Shown here one piece after another: positions 1 to 8,358 of a stretch of DNA of 62,078 nt. The stretch lies in assembly GCA_964398775.1 (NCBI GenBank), contig CAYNND010000008.1, positions 1 to 62,078 on the forward strand, in the 5' to 3' direction. Both the position numbers and the translations under genes were made by a program. Origin of the DNA: CAYNND01 sp964398775. GTDB taxonomy: Bacteria; Patescibacteriota; Minisyncoccia; Phycocordibacterales; UBA2100. How positions within the stretch are numbered: position 1 is the stretch's first letter; the number at the start of each line of letters is the position of its first letter. The notes below the pieces were generated by a model that saw only the letters and a program-made list of their open reading frames with translations, had not been told where the DNA came from and did not search any database.

Positions 1-13
1 CTGAGAGAAACCC

Positions 14-223
14 TCAGCCATGCGTGTCATGGAAGTACCCCCATTCCTTCTGGAACCTGAGATCTTTCCACTTTTCACGCAGAAATGCTGCCATCCTATC
101 GCAGACAGGGATAGGCTCGTCAATCGGCCATGTGCCATAGGCCTTCCCATTGTGGATGGGATACTGCCGCCAGCATGGTTGTGGCTTTTTGATGAACCTC
201 ACCGTTCTCTGTGACGCGCTCAT
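14..223 (-). CDS. hypothetical small basic protein, 69 aa
   Basis: I do not recognise this protein. It is short, basic and rich in Trp and aromatic residues (Trp in CWRQ, GTWPI, EKWKD, KEWGYF), with no membrane segment or signal peptide. I chose the ATG at 223 because a strong Shine-Dalgarno (GGAGGG) lies just upstream. A longer reading from 307 would run through a GC-rich hairpin. Unlike most genes here it has a long, structured leader (257-365) with its own promoter-like sequence, so it may be under leader control. The ribosome-binding site and the clean start make it a plausible gene, but its function is unknown. Confidence 0.5.
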   Translation of the reverse strand: MSASQRTVRFIKKPQPCWRQYPIHNGKAYGTWPIDEPIPVCDRMAAFLREKWKDLRFQKEWGYFHDTHG

Positions 224-256
224 GGATTGCCCTCCATGGTTAAGCTTTCGGAATTG

Positions 257-281
257 AAAACCCCCTCCGGTCGGGAGGGGG
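257..281 (-). terminator. intrinsic terminator or attenuator hairpin
   Basis: Perfect 8-bp stem CCCCCTCC/GGAGGGGG with a 5-base loop, followed on the minus strand by TTTT. It sits between the putative promoter at 372-380 and the Shine-Dalgarno of the 69-aa gene. Its CCCTCC arm is also complementary to that GGAGGG, so it could act as an attenuator or an anti-Shine-Dalgarno. Confidence 0.5.
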
Positions 282-365
282 CTATCGTCATGTGTGAGTA
301 ACAACAATCCCCTACCGGCCAGCGTTCTGAGTGACGACGACTAGTAGGACTGTTGTGTGCTTCAT
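257..365 (-). ncRNA. structured leader or small RNA upstream of the 69-aa gene
   Basis: On the minus strand an extended -10 (TGGTATATT, 380 to 372) is followed by about 110 bases with strong secondary structure. Bases 344-356 (minus ACAACAGTCCTAC) pair with 301-315 (minus GTAGGGGATTGTTGT), closing a large loop, and a terminator hairpin follows at 261-281. It could be a free small RNA ending at about 257 or a regulatory leader of the 69-aa gene. I do not recognise a known riboswitch class. Confidence 0.35.
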
Positions 366-410
366 GAAAAGAATATACCAACTCAAAAGAGCATGCGCAA
401 GTAATCCCCG

Positions 411-454
411 TCAAAGGTCCGACCTTGAACATATGTCAAAGGTCGGACCTTTGA
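411..454. repeat. paired GGTCSGACC palindromes (hairpin repeat), copy 1
   Basis: Two near-palindromic units lie in inverted order: TCAAAGGTCCGACCTTGA at 411-428 and TCAAAGGTCGGACCTTTGA at 436-454, separated by 7 bases. Each can fold alone, or both can form one 18-bp hairpin. The same core (AGGTCCGACCTT) recurs in the same doubled layout at 13641-13685. It lies in the 262-bp gap between two genes and just upstream of the methyltransferase promoter. Confidence 0.75.
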
Positions 455-484
455 TGCACGCATCTGATATGTGATACTACTCAC

Positions 485-1237
485 ATGAGCGAAACACCAA
501 AAAAGTCTGAACATCCTATAGCGAGTCATTACGAGCGCATGTACAAAACAGATACCGAAGACAGCCCTGAGCGTTCACGTCTTGAACTTGCCCGCTTCAT
601 ACGCGAGCACCTCCGTTCGCTCGCACCGACACCCGAGCGCCGTGCAAATGTCGCAAACATTGGCTCAGGTCCGCAGCTCCTCGAAAAAGTGATGTATTCT
701 TCACTTGGCAAAACAGGACCCGCGGGCAAGGACAGAGAGATGCTCGCACAGGCGGTGAACTACATCACACTCGATATCGCTCCGATTGATGCGAAGAAAC
801 TCCGCATGTCGCGCCCTAACTTTATGCATGTCCGTGCACACGCAGAAATGCTCCCACTCAAAGATGATTCCTTTGACCTCATCGTCAGCAACCTCGCGAT
901 TGATTTCGCACCACGAAAAGCACTCGGGCATGTCGCACAAGCACTTCGCCGAAAAAGCCCTGAGTACCCTGCAGGCGGCACCTTTTGTATCAACCTCCAC
1001 CACCCTTCGATGATGCGTGCAATTATTGCGGGTAATACCGATGAGTTTGTCGAACAATTTATTAACAGTGGATTGAGCGCATCAAACAGCCCTGACACCG
1101 TGAAATTCTACGAATCGACAGATGAAATACGCAGTGTATTTGCTCAGTATGGACTTGCCGTTGAGTCAGTTGAAGAAGTTCGTGAAGAAAGAACGAACGA
1201 TGCATGGTGGCGCGTCATCGGAAAGCGCGCGGCGTAA
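485..1237 (+). CDS. class I SAM-dependent methyltransferase
   Basis: A 250-aa soluble protein with a Rossmann-type methyltransferase fold. The SAM-binding glycine motif is NIGSGP at about residues 58-63, an acidic strand-2 residue lies in TLDIAP (about 97), and a Methyltransf_11-like segment (AEMLPLKDDSFDLIVSN) follows at about 120-136. The substrate is unknown; small-molecule or quinone-like methyltransferases of this type cannot be told apart by eye. The start is supported by GATACT six bases before the ATG, a close match to the window's leaderless promoter pattern. It is monocistronic, convergent with the malic enzyme gene and separated from it by 26 bases. Confidence 0.8.
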   Translation: MSETPKKSEHPIASHYERMYKTDTEDSPERSRLELARFIREHLRSLAPTPERRANVANIGSGPQLLEKVMYSSLGKTGPAGKDREMLAQAVNYITLDIAPIDAKKLRMSRPNFMHVRAHAEMLPLKDDSFDLIVSNLAIDFAPRKALGHVAQALRRKSPEYPAGGTFCINLHHPSMMRAIIAGNTDEFVEQFINSGLSASNSPDTVKFYESTDEIRSVFAQYGLAVESVEEVREERTNDAWWRVIGKRAA

Positions 1238-1263
1238 CGAAGCTCGAGATTGTCTGCACACAA

Positions 1264-2436
1264 CTAGCGAATCGCCTGTGCGACAGCTTTCACCACTGCC
1301 CTGTCGAACGTTTTCGGCAGAAGATTCCCTGCCGTCGGTTTTTTTACGAGTCGTGCGATTGCCTCAGCTCCTTTGACGAGCATCGCGTCAGTGATATTGC
1401 GTACCTTGTTATCAAGTGCACCACGAAAGATTCCAGGGAAACCAAGTGAATTGTTTATTTGATTTGGGAAGTCGGAGCGCCCCGTTGCGACCACTATCGC
1501 ACCACCCTTTTTCGCTTCCTCAGGGAGAATCTCAGGTGTCGGGTTTGCGAGCGCAAAGACAATTGCCTGCGTATTCATGAGTCGAATCATCTCAGCCGTC
1601 ACTGTGTTTCCTTTTGAGACACCTATAAAGACATCAGCTCCGAGGAGTGCGTCAAAGAGACTACCCACCACGAGGTCCTTATTTGTCTTTTCAGCAATTT
1701 CCTTTTTATGCCCTGAAAGTGAGATATCAGAAAGTGAAATAATCCCCTTACTGTCGACTACAAGAATATTTGAAATACCGTACCCGAGCAACATGTCGGT
1801 GACCGCACTTCCTGCGGCACCTGCACCAGCAATCACAACCTTCACTGTATTTTTTTTCTTGCCGACAACTTTGAGCGCATTGATGAGTCCTGCGAGCACG
1901 ACCATCGCTGTCCCGTGCTGGTCGTCATGCATGACAGGGATGTCGAGCTCTTTCTTGAGGCGTGCCTCGATTTCAAAGCAGCGTGGCGCAGCGATATCTT
2001 CAAGATTGATACCCGCAAACGATGGTGCGATAGCTTTCACGGCTGCGATGATTTCCTCAGTATCTTGCGTACTCAAGACGATAGGCACCGCATCGATATC
2101 TGCGAGTGACTTGAAGAGAAATGATTTCCCTTCCATAACCGGCAAGGCTCCTTCAGGACCAATATTTCCAAGCCCCAAGACCGCAGATCCGTCAGAGACG
2201 ACTGCAACCGTGTTTCCTCTCCATGTGTATGTATTAGTATCATGCTTGCGCGTAGCGACATGCGAAGAAACTGCAGCTACTCCGGGAGTGTACGCGAGTC
2301 GCAGTAAGTCTTGTGTGAGTTTTACTTTCGGAGCGATTCCGATTTTCCCACGTAGCTTTTTATGTAATGCGAGCGATTCTTTTCCTGAATCATTCTGTTT
2401 TTTGATTTTTTTTGGTTGTGCGTTTTTTTGAGGCAT
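1264..2436 (-). CDS. NAD(P)-dependent malic enzyme
   Basis: This is a 390-aa cytosolic enzyme of the short bacterial malic enzyme type, oxidatively decarboxylating malate to pyruvate. Visible landmarks are the catalytic Tyr in AYTPGVA (about 48-54), the Lys region GKSFLFKSLADIDAVP (about 103-118), the metal-binding LEDIAAP (about 145) and DDQHGTA (about 171-177), and the dinucleotide-binding IAGAGAAGSA near 205. There is no C-terminal phosphotransacetylase-like domain. I chose the ATG at 2436 because TACACT lies six bases before it; a longer reading from 2535 would run over a terminator and into the next small gene. It links C4 acids to pyruvate in an organism probably lacking a full TCA cycle. 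Confidence 0.93.
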   Translation of the reverse strand: MPQKNAQPKKIKKQNDSGKESLALHKKLRGKIGIAPKVKLTQDLLRLAYTPGVAAVSSHVATRKHDTNTYTWRGNTVAVVSDGSAVLGLGNIGPEGALPVMEGKSFLFKSLADIDAVPIVLSTQDTEEIIAAVKAIAPSFAGINLEDIAAPRCFEIEARLKKELDIPVMHDDQHGTAMVVLAGLINALKVVGKKKNTVKVVIAGAGAAGSAVTDMLLGYGISNILVVDSKGIISLSDISLSGHKKEIAEKTNKDLVVGSLFDALLGADVFIGVSKGNTVTAEMIRLMNTQAIVFALANPTPEILPEEAKKGGAIVVATGRSDFPNQINNSLGFPGIFRGALDNKVRNITDAMLVKGAEAIARLVKKPTAGNLLPKTFDRAVVKAVAQAIR

Positions 2437-2461
2437 CTCCTGAGTGTAGTATAGAGCAGAG

Positions 2462-2497
2462 CAAAAACAAAGGCCGTACACATTACGAGTCGGCCTT
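2462..2497 (-). terminator. intrinsic terminator of the 31-aa gene
   Basis: Stem AAGGCCG/CGGCCTT (2470-2476 with 2491-2497) with a 14-base loop, followed on the minus strand by TTGTTTTTG. It lies 20 bases after the stop of the 31-aa gene and before the malic enzyme promoter, so it isolates the two units. Confidence 0.7.
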
Positions 2498-2516
2498 GTA
2501 CGCACTGCATGCAACT

Positions 2517-2612
2517 CTACTGAACGGCGAGCCACGTCACGATGCCAAGGAACGGTCCCATCAGGCTTGCCCCAACGATGACCATGGCATTGTTTGCAAC
2601 ATACCGCAGCAT
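2517..2612 (-). CDS. 31-aa single-span membrane peptide
   Basis: The open frame encodes 31 residues that are almost entirely hydrophobic (for example VIVGASLMGPFLGIV), consistent with one transmembrane helix and a short N-terminus (MLRYVANN). It has a full expression set: a sigma70-like promoter (TTGAAA-N16-TATAAT, 2679 to 2652), a Shine-Dalgarno GGAGGG five bases before ATG, and a terminator at 2462-2497. The function is unknown. It could be a small regulatory or envelope peptide; a type I toxin-like peptide is possible, but nothing here shows it. The alternative is that the transcript is a small RNA and the frame is chance, which the ribosome-binding site argues against. Confidence 0.6.
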   Translation of the reverse strand: MLRYVANNAMVIVGASLMGPFLGIVTWLAVQ

Positions 2613-2651
2613 GAGTCCCTCCATAGAGGTTGATACGCGCGCACTGTTTAT

Positions 2652-2679
2652 ATTATACCATACTATTATTTTTTTTCAA
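2652..2679 (-). promoter_or_regulatory. sigma70-like promoter of the 31-aa gene
   Basis: On the minus strand TTGAAA (2679-2674) is followed after 16 bases by a consensus TATAAT (2657-2652). The predicted start near 2645 gives a leader of about 30 bases containing GGAGGG. Confidence 0.7.
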
Positions 2680-2717
2680 TAGCACCCCTTTTTGCCACTG
2701 TGGAGTACAATATATCC

Positions 2718-3536
2718 ATGAAGGATATGTTTCGTAGTATTTTCGGCTCGAAAAAGAAGGCCGAACCCGTTGAACCATTCCGCAGTACAGACGTAGAACC
2801 ATTTGCACCGTACCCTGTACGAGAACAATTCAGAACAGGGGTTCCGATTTTAAAAACTGAAGAACTCCGCTCACTCGTGCGTGATGGCACATCGCCGCAT
2901 GAGCGCCCCGAGTTTGCCTATGCTGCGCTCTACCTCATCATCAAAGGTTCTGCAGCGAGCAAAGATACACAGATGCGCATGATTCAAGACGTGGCGAACA
3001 TTGTACAAGTGGCTGGTGACGACACTCTATTGCTGCGCGCTCGCATTCGTGATTATGTCGAAGCTGAGCTTGGCAAGCGAAACGACTGGGCGGTTGATGC
3101 GCACACGCTCCAAGGAAGAATTGGGAAAAGTCTCACCGTACTTGAGCGCATGTACGACGAACGAGCACTCAGACTTGCGACAGATACTCGAGCAGTCTTC
3201 ATTGTAGGACACGCTACCTTTGTTGCACTCCCTGCATTCATTCATGCATTTCAAAAGAATGGAAAGACACTCTTCATCTTGATGCCGCAGTACATCGCAT
3301 CTTCAGAAGCAGATATTACCTCACGCAACGAGCCGACTGGCATCAAGATAGAGAACGGAAGAGTTGGGTTCATCACCGCAGAAGATTATGCGAAGATGAC
3401 TGAGGCCGTTGTGGTTGATGACATCAAGAGCACTGGTGCTACCGAGCGACAGCTACAAGCATTCCTTACGGCAGCAAATCCGCAGGCACGCATCACATTT
3501 GAACCAGTCATGCGCGGACAGAACACAGCCGAATAG
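2718..3536 (+). CDS. phosphoribosyltransferase-like protein
   Basis: A 272-aa soluble protein. The only clear motif is the PRPP-binding loop of type I phosphoribosyltransferases, VVVDDIKSTGAT, at about residues 231-242, preceded by a strand FIVGHATFVALPAF that may form the hood side of the fold. The N-terminal 150 residues are helical and unassigned. The substrate is unknown, and a regulatory PRT-like role is possible. The ATG at 2718 is chosen because TACAAT lies exactly six bases upstream; the GTG at 2700 lies upstream of this -10 and would not be in the transcript. It is divergent from the 31-aa gene. Confidence 0.65.
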   Translation: MKDMFRSIFGSKKKAEPVEPFRSTDVEPFAPYPVREQFRTGVPILKTEELRSLVRDGTSPHERPEFAYAALYLIIKGSAASKDTQMRMIQDVANIVQVAGDDTLLLRARIRDYVEAELGKRNDWAVDAHTLQGRIGKSLTVLERMYDERALRLATDTRAVFIVGHATFVALPAFIHAFQKNGKTLFILMPQYIASSEADITSRNEPTGIKIENGRVGFITAEDYAKMTEAVVVDDIKSTGATERQLQAFLTAANPQARITFEPVMRGQNTAE

Positions 3537-3570
3537 TCACCACCCTCTTACGTCAAATCTTTTTCCATAC

Positions 3571-4659
3571 CTACTCCTCCTGCGGCTTATCTAGCGCAAG
3601 TGGTGAAATGGCACTCTCACTGCCTGCAATCTTTATGACATCTTTATCGATTTTTCCGAGCTCCTTATACCCAGCGTTGTAGTGCGAGACCGTTGTGCCG
3701 AGTGTCGCACCGAGCTTCTTATAGTATTCCTCCCACTTAGCAACATGGCGCCCCAAGTCTTCCACCTGTGCACGAATCTTCTTTGCAGATTCTTCGATAT
3801 GCATTGCCTTGAGTCCCTGCATCACCGTCTGTAAGTATGCAAGGAACGATGTCGGCGAAACGATGATGACGCGGTACTTCCCTGCAGCTTTCTGTATGAG
3901 ATTCTCTGAGCTTGCATCACCCGCTCCTACTTTATTCACCAAGAGGTCGTAGTAGATTGCTTCGTGAGGAATAAACATAAACGCAAAGTCAGTGGTATCT
4001 TCACTCGGGCGAATATACTTTGACGTTTCCTGAATACGGATTTTCAAATCATTCACAAACGCTTTCTCATGTCTGTCTTTTTCAGCCTTATCAGTTGCTT
4101 CAATCATGCGCGTATAGTTCTCCAGTGAGAACTTAGAGTCTATCGGGATGACCTTATCTTTCACAAAGACAGCCGCATCGACGATTTCTCCATTTTCAAA
4201 AGAGTATTGCATTGTGTAGCTCTCAGGCGGCAACACATTCTGTAAAACGGACTCGAGGTAGTACTCGCCCAAGACACCGCGCTGCTTTGGATTCTTCAAG
4301 ATATCTTGTATCTGCTTGAGCTGCTCCATTGAAGAGACGACTTGCTTATTCGTCTCCCCGAGTTTGGTGAGACCCTCAGTAACTTCTCGGATGATTTTGT
4401 TCGATTCAGATGACTGCTTGTTTGACTCAGTGAGCTGGTGCTTCACCGTTGAGTTGATGTCTCGCGACGCTTCTGCGATACGCGCGTCAAAAGAGCGACG
4501 TACATCTTGCAATTCTCGTTGTAAGAACGATATACCCTCCTTGAGGGCGCCATCTTCTGTAGGCTTACGCTTTAAGAAGAAAAAGATGAGTACAAGTATC
4601 GCTATATTGATGATAGCGGCGATAACCAAGACGATAACAAGAGTATTCGAAAGTTCCAT
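3571..4659 (-). CDS. rmuC: RmuC-family DNA recombination protein
   Basis: A 362-aa membrane-anchored protein of the RmuC family, thought to limit inversions and recombination at repeats through a nuclease-like fold. It has one N-terminal transmembrane helix (about 8-29), a coiled coil (about 40-120), and the conserved core beginning KQRGVLGEYYLESVL, continuing through VIPIDSKFSLENY to VSPTSFLAYL. Length and order match the family. The start codon overlaps the ATPase stop by one base (TAATG), yet TACACT lies six bases before the ATG, so it may be expressed both by read-through and from its own leaderless promoter. Confidence 0.9.
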   Translation of the reverse strand: MELSNTLVIVLVIAAIINIAILVLIFFFLKRKPTEDGALKEGISFLQRELQDVRRSFDARIAEASRDINSTVKHQLTESNKQSSESNKIIREVTEGLTKLGETNKQVVSSMEQLKQIQDILKNPKQRGVLGEYYLESVLQNVLPPESYTMQYSFENGEIVDAAVFVKDKVIPIDSKFSLENYTRMIEATDKAEKDRHEKAFVNDLKIRIQETSKYIRPSEDTTDFAFMFIPHEAIYYDLLVNKVGAGDASSENLIQKAAGKYRVIIVSPTSFLAYLQTVMQGLKAMHIEESAKKIRAQVEDLGRHVAKWEEYYKKLGATLGTTVSHYNAGYKELGKIDKDVIKIAGSESAISPLALDKPQEE

Positions 4660-7313
4660 TACGACAGTGTAACACGAGCCTTTCTGAAGAACACAAACTT
4701 CACAATTTCAACAATACCCACAAAGACGACGACCGATACAGCAGCCCATACAAAGTGAGAAATCGTAGTTTCCTGCGTTGAGAGGAGTGTAGTAAACGGT
4801 GGAACAAAACAGCCAATCAACAGCAAGACCGCACTTGCCGCAAGTGCAGCACAGAATGTTCGGTGGGCATGCCGTACTGACTTCCACAGTGGCTCATAGA
4901 TATCAAGGAATGAGAATGAGGCAGCCATTGCGCCCATACACAATGCAATAAAGAAGACAATGCGTGCACTTTCAACAGGGACTCCATTTCCGAAAATGTA
5001 CACACTGAGAGCAAGGAGGAACAGACCGGTTCCAGCTGCTGATGCTCCTATCCCCATAAGATGGTGACGAGTGAAGAGTGGCTCTGTTCGTTTATATGGC
5101 TTCTGCTGCATAGCATCGTCGCGCAATGCATTCATAGCAAACGGGAAACTCATAAACCCTTCCACAACAATATTTATCCAGAGGATTTGCGCCGGTAAGA
5201 GTGGAAGTGGCAATCCCAGAATAAGTGCACCTCCGACAAGTACGACCGTAGCCATACTCAACGAGAGTAGGTATGTCACGATGGTGCGTATATTCGCAAC
5301 TGCGCGGCGTCCCTCTCGTATCGCATCCAAAATGACCCCAAAAGAGTCTTTCATCAGTACCAAATCACTCGCCTCTTTTGCGATATCAGTTCCCGTCGAC
5401 AATGTGACACCGATATCAGCCGCGATGAGCGCTGGAGCATCATTGATGCCATCTCCTGTCATTGCTACTACTTCCCCTTCTGCTTGCAGCACATGCGCGA
5501 GACGCATTTTGTGCTGAGGCAACACGCGAGCAAACACTTTCGTTGTTTTGAGATGTGCAATGAGCTCGTCGTCAGTCATAGTTTCCATCATATCTCCTGT
5601 GACAACCGCTCTATCTTCTTTCGTAATGAGTCCCACCTTTTCTGCTACATAGAGTCCAGTTCCTGGATGATCCCCTGTTGCCATGACGACGCGAATGCCA
5701 GCGCTCTGTGCATCACTCAAGGCCGCAGCGACATCCGGTCGAATAGTATCTTCAAACAAAAGGAGGCCACCGAAAACAAACCCAAGTCGCTCACCATGCT
5801 GTGGGTGTACGACATCTTCGTGTATGAGTCGGTCTCGAGATGTGCAATATGCAACAGCAGTAAAACGTTTACCCTCTGCTGCTGCAAGTGATTGCTCTTC
5901 GAGGAAGAATCGTTCAAGTTCAGGCGTAAGCGGTACGGCACCTGTCTTTGTGAGCACCGACGAAGAGACTCTCAAGATATGCTCAGGCGAACCAGTGAGG
6001 TACATGCGCGCCACATCATCAGGATGATTGTTGAGTGAGATTGCGTAGCGCCGTGTCGGTTCAAACTGCATGAGTGTGACACGTCCATGACCTTCAGCTG
6101 CAAGCGCACGTATATCGATGCCATGTGCATACCCGCCCGCAATGATTGCTGCTTCAAGTGCTCGTCCATTGAAATGGAGCGCACCATCTTTTTCTTCGAT
6201 AAATGCATCAGACGCGCGTACGGCGTACGCGAGCACTTCACGTTCAGTCGGACTCATCGTATCCATATTCGCCACACCGTCAGCAGTCACAATCCCAGAG
6301 AAAGACATCGCACCCGTCGTCAGTGTTCCTGTTTTATCAGTAATGATAGTCGTGACAGAGCCGAAGGTTTCAGCTGATACCAGGCGCTTCACGAGACCTC
6401 CTTTCTTGAGTATGTGCTGCATTGCTTGTGAGAGTACGACAGTCATGACAGATGGCAGACCTTCGGGCATCGCCGCTACACCAACTGCAAGTGCTACCAA
6501 GAGCATGTGGAGCATCGTCTCGCCACGCGATACACCGAGCGCAAAGATGCCTGCCGCTACAAAGGCTACACAGAGTAAAATGATACGCGCAAGACCATTG
6601 AGTTTATCCTGAAGCGGCGTTGGTCGCTCTACCATCTCAGTTGTGGAAAGCGCAAGTGACCCGAACAGAGTTTTTTCACCCACTGAGGTGACGATTGCTC
6701 GCCCATACCCTTCAGCAACGTATGTCCCTGCCCACACCATATTTGTCATATCTTGTGTGCGTGACAGCTCAGGAAGCTGATCAATCGTTTTTTTCTGCGC
6801 AGTCCATTCACCGGTGAGCGCAGACTCATTGACTGCCAGTCCGTGTATTTCAGTAACACGAGCGTCCGCTGGGACCCGTGTTCCACCAGTGAGTACAAGT
6901 ACATCCCCCACCACAACATCAGACGATGGAATACTTTGCTCGGTTCCTCCTCGAATAGTCAGTGCAGTGTGCCGTGTTTGCTGCTGCAACAATGTGAAGA
7001 CTTCCGCAGCACGCCCTTCTTGCCAGACACTCACGGAGAGATTGATGCACAGCGCAAACAAGATAACTAACCCATCAAGTACGTCCCCGATAATGAACGA
7101 GACAAGCCCTGCCCCAATCAATACAAGTGAAAGCGGACTCCTGAGTTCTCTGAGCACTGAAGTGAAGCGAGAGAACGACGCTCGTTCCTCAAGATTATTT
7201 GCGCCATAGTGCGCTCGGTATTCTTGTACTTGTGAGGGCGTGAGACCAGACGATGCGGAAGTGGTAAGGGTTGTGCACAGTGCTTCTACTGTTTCAGTGC
7301 TTGGGTGCGCCAT
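4659..7313 (-). CDS. P-type cation-transporting ATPase (P2-like)
   Basis: An 884-aa membrane pump of the Ca2+-ATPase/P2 group. In order it has an N-terminal cation-ATPase domain, an actuator domain with NESALTGEW, the transmembrane-4 motif PEGLP (about 284), the phosphorylation site DKTGTLT (about 325), an N domain, GDGINDAPAL (about 617) and a C-terminal membrane domain. PEGLP favours Ca2+-type pumps, but the transmembrane-6 segment reads NIVVEG where Ca2+ pumps have an Asp, so the transported ion is uncertain. A start at 7313 fits TATACT seven bases upstream. It is likely co-transcribed with rmuC. It is divergent from the yqeY-like gene. Confidence 0.92.
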   Translation of the reverse strand: MAHPSTETVEALCTTLTTSASSGLTPSQVQEYRAHYGANNLEERASFSRFTSVLRELRSPLSLVLIGAGLVSFIIGDVLDGLVILFALCINLSVSVWQEGRAAEVFTLLQQQTRHTALTIRGGTEQSIPSSDVVVGDVLVLTGGTRVPADARVTEIHGLAVNESALTGEWTAQKKTIDQLPELSRTQDMTNMVWAGTYVAEGYGRAIVTSVGEKTLFGSLALSTTEMVERPTPLQDKLNGLARIILLCVAFVAAGIFALGVSRGETMLHMLLVALAVGVAAMPEGLPSVMTVVLSQAMQHILKKGGLVKRLVSAETFGSVTTIITDKTGTLTTGAMSFSGIVTADGVANMDTMSPTEREVLAYAVRASDAFIEEKDGALHFNGRALEAAIIAGGYAHGIDIRALAAEGHGRVTLMQFEPTRRYAISLNNHPDDVARMYLTGSPEHILRVSSSVLTKTGAVPLTPELERFFLEEQSLAAAEGKRFTAVAYCTSRDRLIHEDVVHPQHGERLGFVFGGLLLFEDTIRPDVAAALSDAQSAGIRVVMATGDHPGTGLYVAEKVGLITKEDRAVVTGDMMETMTDDELIAHLKTTKVFARVLPQHKMRLAHVLQAEGEVVAMTGDGINDAPALIAADIGVTLSTGTDIAKEASDLVLMKDSFGVILDAIREGRRAVANIRTIVTYLLSLSMATVVLVGGALILGLPLPLLPAQILWINIVVEGFMSFPFAMNALRDDAMQQKPYKRTEPLFTRHHLMGIGASAAGTGLFLLALSVYIFGNGVPVESARIVFFIALCMGAMAASFSFLDIYEPLWKSVRHAHRTFCAALAASAVLLLIGCFVPPFTTLLSTQETTISHFVWAAVSVVVFVGIVEIVKFVFFRKARVTLS

Positions 7314-7373
7314 GTGCCTAAGTATATATCACTGAGGATTGAGGGAGACTGCTCGCTGGTATACAATGGGGAC

Positions 7374-7829
7374 ATGTCACTCACACAATCAATTAGAGAC
7401 AAGATGAAAGAGGCAATGCGTGCAAAAGATACGCTTGCAACTGATACCCTTCGTGGACTCATGGCAACATGCACCAACGAACTATTAACACTCAAACGAA
7501 AACCGACTGATGCACTCACTGACGCTGAAACACTCACTGTCATCAAGCGCCTCATCAAGCAGCGCAAAGATGCAGCTGAGCAGTTCACCACAGGTGGCCG
7601 CCCTGAGCTTGCACAGAAAGAAGATACGGAGCGTGCGATTCTTGAAGTATTTCTCCCAGCGCAAGCTTCTGAAAGTGAGATTGAGGCAGCAGTAAAGGCA
7701 AAGATTGCAGAACTCGGCGTCACTGATAAGGCAGGCGCAGGCAAGCTCATCGGTGCAGTTGTAAAGCACTTTGCAGGAAACGCAGATGGTACTGTGATTA
7801 AGCAGATTGTGGATAAGCTCCTCGCGTAA
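7374..7829 (+). CDS. GatB/YqeY domain protein
   Basis: A 151-aa soluble helical protein of the YqeY family, which resembles the tRNA-binding tail of GatB, the amidotransferase subunit that makes Gln-tRNA or Asn-tRNA. Visible family features are the N-terminal LTQSIRDKMKEAMRAKD, the helix KRLIKQRKDAAEQF and the C-terminal GAGKLIGAVVKHF with a final helix. Full family length is about 150 residues. The start is fixed by TACAAT six bases before the ATG at 7374. The family has no firm molecular role, though tRNA-linked functions are suspected. Confidence 0.92.
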   Translation: MSLTQSIRDKMKEAMRAKDTLATDTLRGLMATCTNELLTLKRKPTDALTDAETLTVIKRLIKQRKDAAEQFTTGGRPELAQKEDTERAILEVFLPAQASESEIEAAVKAKIAELGVTDKAGAGKLIGAVVKHFAGNADGTVIKQIVDKLLA

Positions 7830-7855
7830 CAGGACACCGTTGCTACACTTTATGC

Positions 7856-8332
7856 ATGAGACGAACCGTGGGGCATGCTCCGCTTCGGAGCACTTATACC
7901 AGCACTAGTGTTGCGACACCCCATACGACCATTGAACGAAAACCGGAATATACTCCGGTTTTTTCTATGCTGAAACGCGGCAAGTACGCATCATACGTGA
8001 CCTACCGCGATCCGTTGAGTGACCTCTGGCGTGTACATCTCTGTGAGAACGAAGCCTGCGCACATGCAGGAGTGCACATATGCTCACTTCCCATTCACCC
8101 AAAGACGGTACATCGCCCGCCGTGCGCACGCTGTGGGACAGTGCACAACCTGACCTGGCACCACATCTATCCGCAGCGCTACTTTAAGCGATTCACTCGC
8201 TTTATGCAGTACAAGCTCTCACTTTGTAGAGACTGTCACGATGACATGGAGACCTACATACCAGAGCGCCGCATCCTCCCACCTCATGAATACTTGAAAA
8301 TCACACTCGTCTTTTTGAGGGGCTCAACGTAG
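7856..8332 (+). CDS. HNH-type zinc-finger nuclease-like protein
   Basis: A 158-aa protein, or 121 aa if it starts at the ATG at 7967. The C-terminal half carries an HNH-like ββα-metal arrangement: C90-x2-C93, then W-HH (102-103) as the catalytic His region, then C124-x2-C127-H128. The two CxxC pairs should bind structural zinc. The start at 7856 is supported by TACACT exactly six bases upstream. However, the first 37 codons contain a perfect terminator-like hairpin (7939-7964), so those codons may instead be a small RNA or leader. It may act as a DNA nuclease, but a target cannot be inferred. Confidence 0.7.
   Translation: MRRTVGHAPLRSTYTSTSVATPHTTIERKPEYTPVFSMLKRGKYASYVTYRDPLSDLWRVHLCENEACAHAGVHICSLPIHPKTVHRPPCARCGTVHNLTWHHIYPQRYFKRFTRFMQYKLSLCRDCHDDMETYIPERRILPPHEYLKITLVFLRGST
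7939..7964 (+). terminator. intrinsic terminator-like hairpin inside the 5' part of the HNH gene
   Basis: Perfect stem AAAACCGGA/TCCGGTTTT with a 6-base loop, followed by TT. A second perfect hairpin (TGCTCCG-CTT-CGGAGCA, 7876-7892) lies before it. Either it ends a 109-base transcript starting at about 7856, it is the terminator of the yqeY-like gene, or it attenuates the HNH gene. Confidence 0.6.
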
Positions 8333-8358
8333 TTTGAGAGTGGTGGTATAGTATCGCA

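Noticed and set aside
220..432. 70-aa minus-strand frame over the structured leader
   Set aside because: It crosses the terminator hairpin and the promoter-like sequence, has no ribosome-binding site and no recognisable composition.
1122..1449. Two plus-strand frames at the end of the methyltransferase gene
   Set aside because: They are out-of-frame readings of the methyltransferase and malic enzyme regions with no start signal.
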